Of a DNA stretch of 64,000 bases, positions 62,781-64,000 are shown piece by piece. The notes under the pieces were generated by a model. The model had not been told where the DNA came from, ran no database searches, and was given only the letters and a program-made list of their open reading frames with translations. Position 1 is the first letter of the stretch. Each line of letters starts with the position of its first letter. Source of the DNA: CBDFLS01 sp965249185 (lineage in GTDB: Bacteria; Chloroflexota; Dehalococcoidia; Lucifugimonadales; Australimonadaceae); the NCBI GenBank assembly GCA_965249185.1, contig CBDFLS010000002.1:930001-994000 (forward strand), given 5' to 3'. The translations under genes were made by a program, and so were the position numbers.

Positions 62781-63527
62781 ATGACAGAGTTCGGACTGCT
62801 CGCCGCTATCCTCGGAATCTTCGTGTTCTTCGCGGCTGGCCTCACCCAGGGGTTGATCGGATTCGGGTTCGCTCTGGTGGCGGTTCCGATCCTCGGCCTG
62901 GTGGCCTCTCCGCAGCTCGTTGTGCCCGCGGTCATTATTGGCGGCACCATCAGCAACTTCATTGTCCTGTTCCATGTCTGGCGGTGGGTCCATCTAAGCC
63001 AGATCTGGCCCCTTATAATCGCTGGCTCCGTGGCCGCTCCTTTCGGAGCGTACCTGCTCGATATCTTGAGCGCCGACGTTCTACGTATCATCATCGGAGT
63101 GGCGGTGCTCCTGTTTACCATCACCTCCATTCAGGGTTTTCGGAAAAGGATTCGCAACGAGAAGTTCGCAATGGTCCCCGTGGGACTCGCCAGCGGCCTT
63201 CTGGGGGGAAGCATCGCCACATCGGGCCCGCCGGTGGTCCTCTTCCTTGCCAACCAGGGCTTGGAGAAGGAGACGTTCAGGGCAAATCTGATCGCTTACT
63301 TTTCCGTGCTGAACGTGGTCACCCTGGCAGCTCTAAGCGTGGAAGGGGTGATCACCGCGTCGACGATGGGGTTCGCCTTGATCTCGATGCCGGGAATGGC
63401 GATAGGCGCGCTGACCGGCGTGGCGCTGGCGGGCAGAGTCAGAGAGGGCCTATTTCGAAGAATCGCGCTATCGGTCGTCGCGGCTGCGGGCCTGCTGTCC
63501 ATCGCAACCGGATTACACATCCTTTAG
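62781..63527 (+). CDS. TauE/SafE-family membrane permease
   Basis: A 248-residue membrane protein with eight to nine predicted helices in two repeats: FFAAGLTQGLIGFGFALVAV in the first and SGLLGGSIATSGPPVVLFLA in the second, the family signatures. Members export sulfite, sulfoacetate or other organic anions. The start at 62781 is chosen because AAGGAG lies four bases upstream; 62766 is the alternative. Confidence 0.85.
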   Translation: MTEFGLLAAILGIFVFFAAGLTQGLIGFGFALVAVPILGLVASPQLVVPAVIIGGTISNFIVLFHVWRWVHLSQIWPLIIAGSVAAPFGAYLLDILSADVLRIIIGVAVLLFTITSIQGFRKRIRNEKFAMVPVGLASGLLGGSIATSGPPVVLFLANQGLEKETFRANLIAYFSVLNVVTLAALSVEGVITASTMGFALISMPGMAIGALTGVALAGRVREGLFRRIALSVVAAAGLLSIATGLHIL

Positions 63528-63582
63528 TCCGCCGAGACGAAGCGTACGACGGACCCGAAGTCGCCGGGCGCTCGGGTCGCGG

Positions 63583-64000
63583 TCAGCCCTGGCGAATCTC
63601 CACGTTCAGCGGCTTAGGCGCGAAGTCGTTCACCAGTCCCTCGTTGGGGCATGCCGAGATCGACACCAGCACGTCCATCTCCGCCCGGAAGTCGATGAAG
63701 TCCCCCGCCTCGATGAGCGGCTTGCTGAAGTTGAAGCGTTCCTCGTCGTCGAAGTGGCCCACCATGAAGATGTTGAAGGTGTCCAGCGGCACGTCGTACT
63801 CCGTGAAGCCGTAGGGCCCCAGCGACTCGACGATGTTGCCGTGGCAGGTGCGCTGGCCCTCGCCGCCGTGGGCGATCTTGTTGTAGAAGGGGTTGCACCG
63901 GCCGTGGACCCAGTGGGCGCCGTACTTGTCGTCGGTCACCGTCATCATCAGATTGTAAAAGGGCGGGCCGGAGTAGAGCGTGCGGACGTTGCTGAACGAC
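63583..64000 (-). CDS. DUF1989 (urea carboxylase-associated) protein, C-terminal part
   Basis: The frame is open through the right window edge and ends at 63583. It encodes RTLYSGPPFYNLMMTVTDDK, ending the visible part with DVLVSISACPNEGLVND and PLNVEIRQG. The pattern (GR/HRxNPFY, HGNIVESL, NIFMVGHFDD, ACPNE cysteine) matches DUF1989, linked to urea carboxylase/allophanate hydrolase systems and amino-carboxylate metabolism. The N-terminus is outside the window. Confidence 0.75.
   Translation of the reverse strand, partial: SFSNVRTLYSGPPFYNLMMTVTDDKYGAHWVHGRCNPFYNKIAHGGEGQRTCHGNIVESLGPYGFTEYDVPLDTFNIFMVGHFDDEERFNFSKPLIEAGDFIDFRAEMDVLVSISACPNEGLVNDFAPKPLNVEIRQG

Overview
The window is a GC-rich bacterial chromosome segment, most likely from the phylum Chloroflexota (Dehalococcoidia or SAR202-like). 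This is inferred from gene content: a giant GT39/DUF2298 membrane protein, many Thr/Pro-linker lipoproteins, an N-acyl-D-amino-acid deacylase next to a flavin-dependent LLM oxidoreductase, a fused aldolase/short-chain dehydrogenase and a T-box leader. No rRNA, tRNA or CRISPR array was found, so the taxonomy is not proven.

Region by region. (1) 1-13.9 kb: the 5' end of a citramalate synthase gene (minus strand), whose T-box leader has been separated from it by an IS1595-family insertion; then deacylase, aldolase/dehydrogenase, a frameshifted LLM oxidoreductase, apt, an alpha/beta hydrolase, a family-5-like uracil-DNA glycosylase, a GYD-domain protein, an iron-type ABC transporter (binding protein plus two-domain permease) and trkH. 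(2) 13.86-23.34 kb: a compact 9.5-kb integrated element bounded by 24-bp direct repeats. It carries a tyrosine integrase, a small DNA methylase, a serine recombinase, small zinc-finger proteins, a HerA/FtsK/A32-type ATPase, and a rightward module of small membrane proteins, beta-rich proteins and a fibre-like protein. I interpret it as a provirus of a tailless, membrane-containing icosahedral virus. It separates trkH from trkA. (3) 23.4-33.2 kb: housekeeping genes trkA, pheA, a giant glycosyltransferase, gap, eno and a LOG-like protein. (4) 33.2-47 kb: an accessory region of lower GC with a LicD-like protein, an amidohydrolase cut by a second IS1595 copy, a thioredoxin/metallopeptidase lipoprotein, a translationally coupled three-gene operon, an IS1380-family element and a 5'-truncated COG3903-type ATPase. 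(5) 47-64 kb: acyl-CoA synthetase, two tandem D-2-hydroxyacid dehydrogenases, MFS transporters, an NHL-repeat lipoprotein, an aminotransferase/LicC/LicD operon probably acting in surface glycan decoration, polA, a TauE/SafE permease and a DUF1989 fragment.

The main candidate for an undescribed system is the 9.5-kb provirus. Its ATPase, integration site and gene coupling are directly visible. The capsid assignments are inference and need structure prediction. Secondary items are the IS-disrupted T-box, LicD proteins fused to an immunoglobulin-like tail, the thioredoxin-gluzincin lipoprotein, and several families of palindromic or dispersed repeats, one of which interrupts a transposase in frame.
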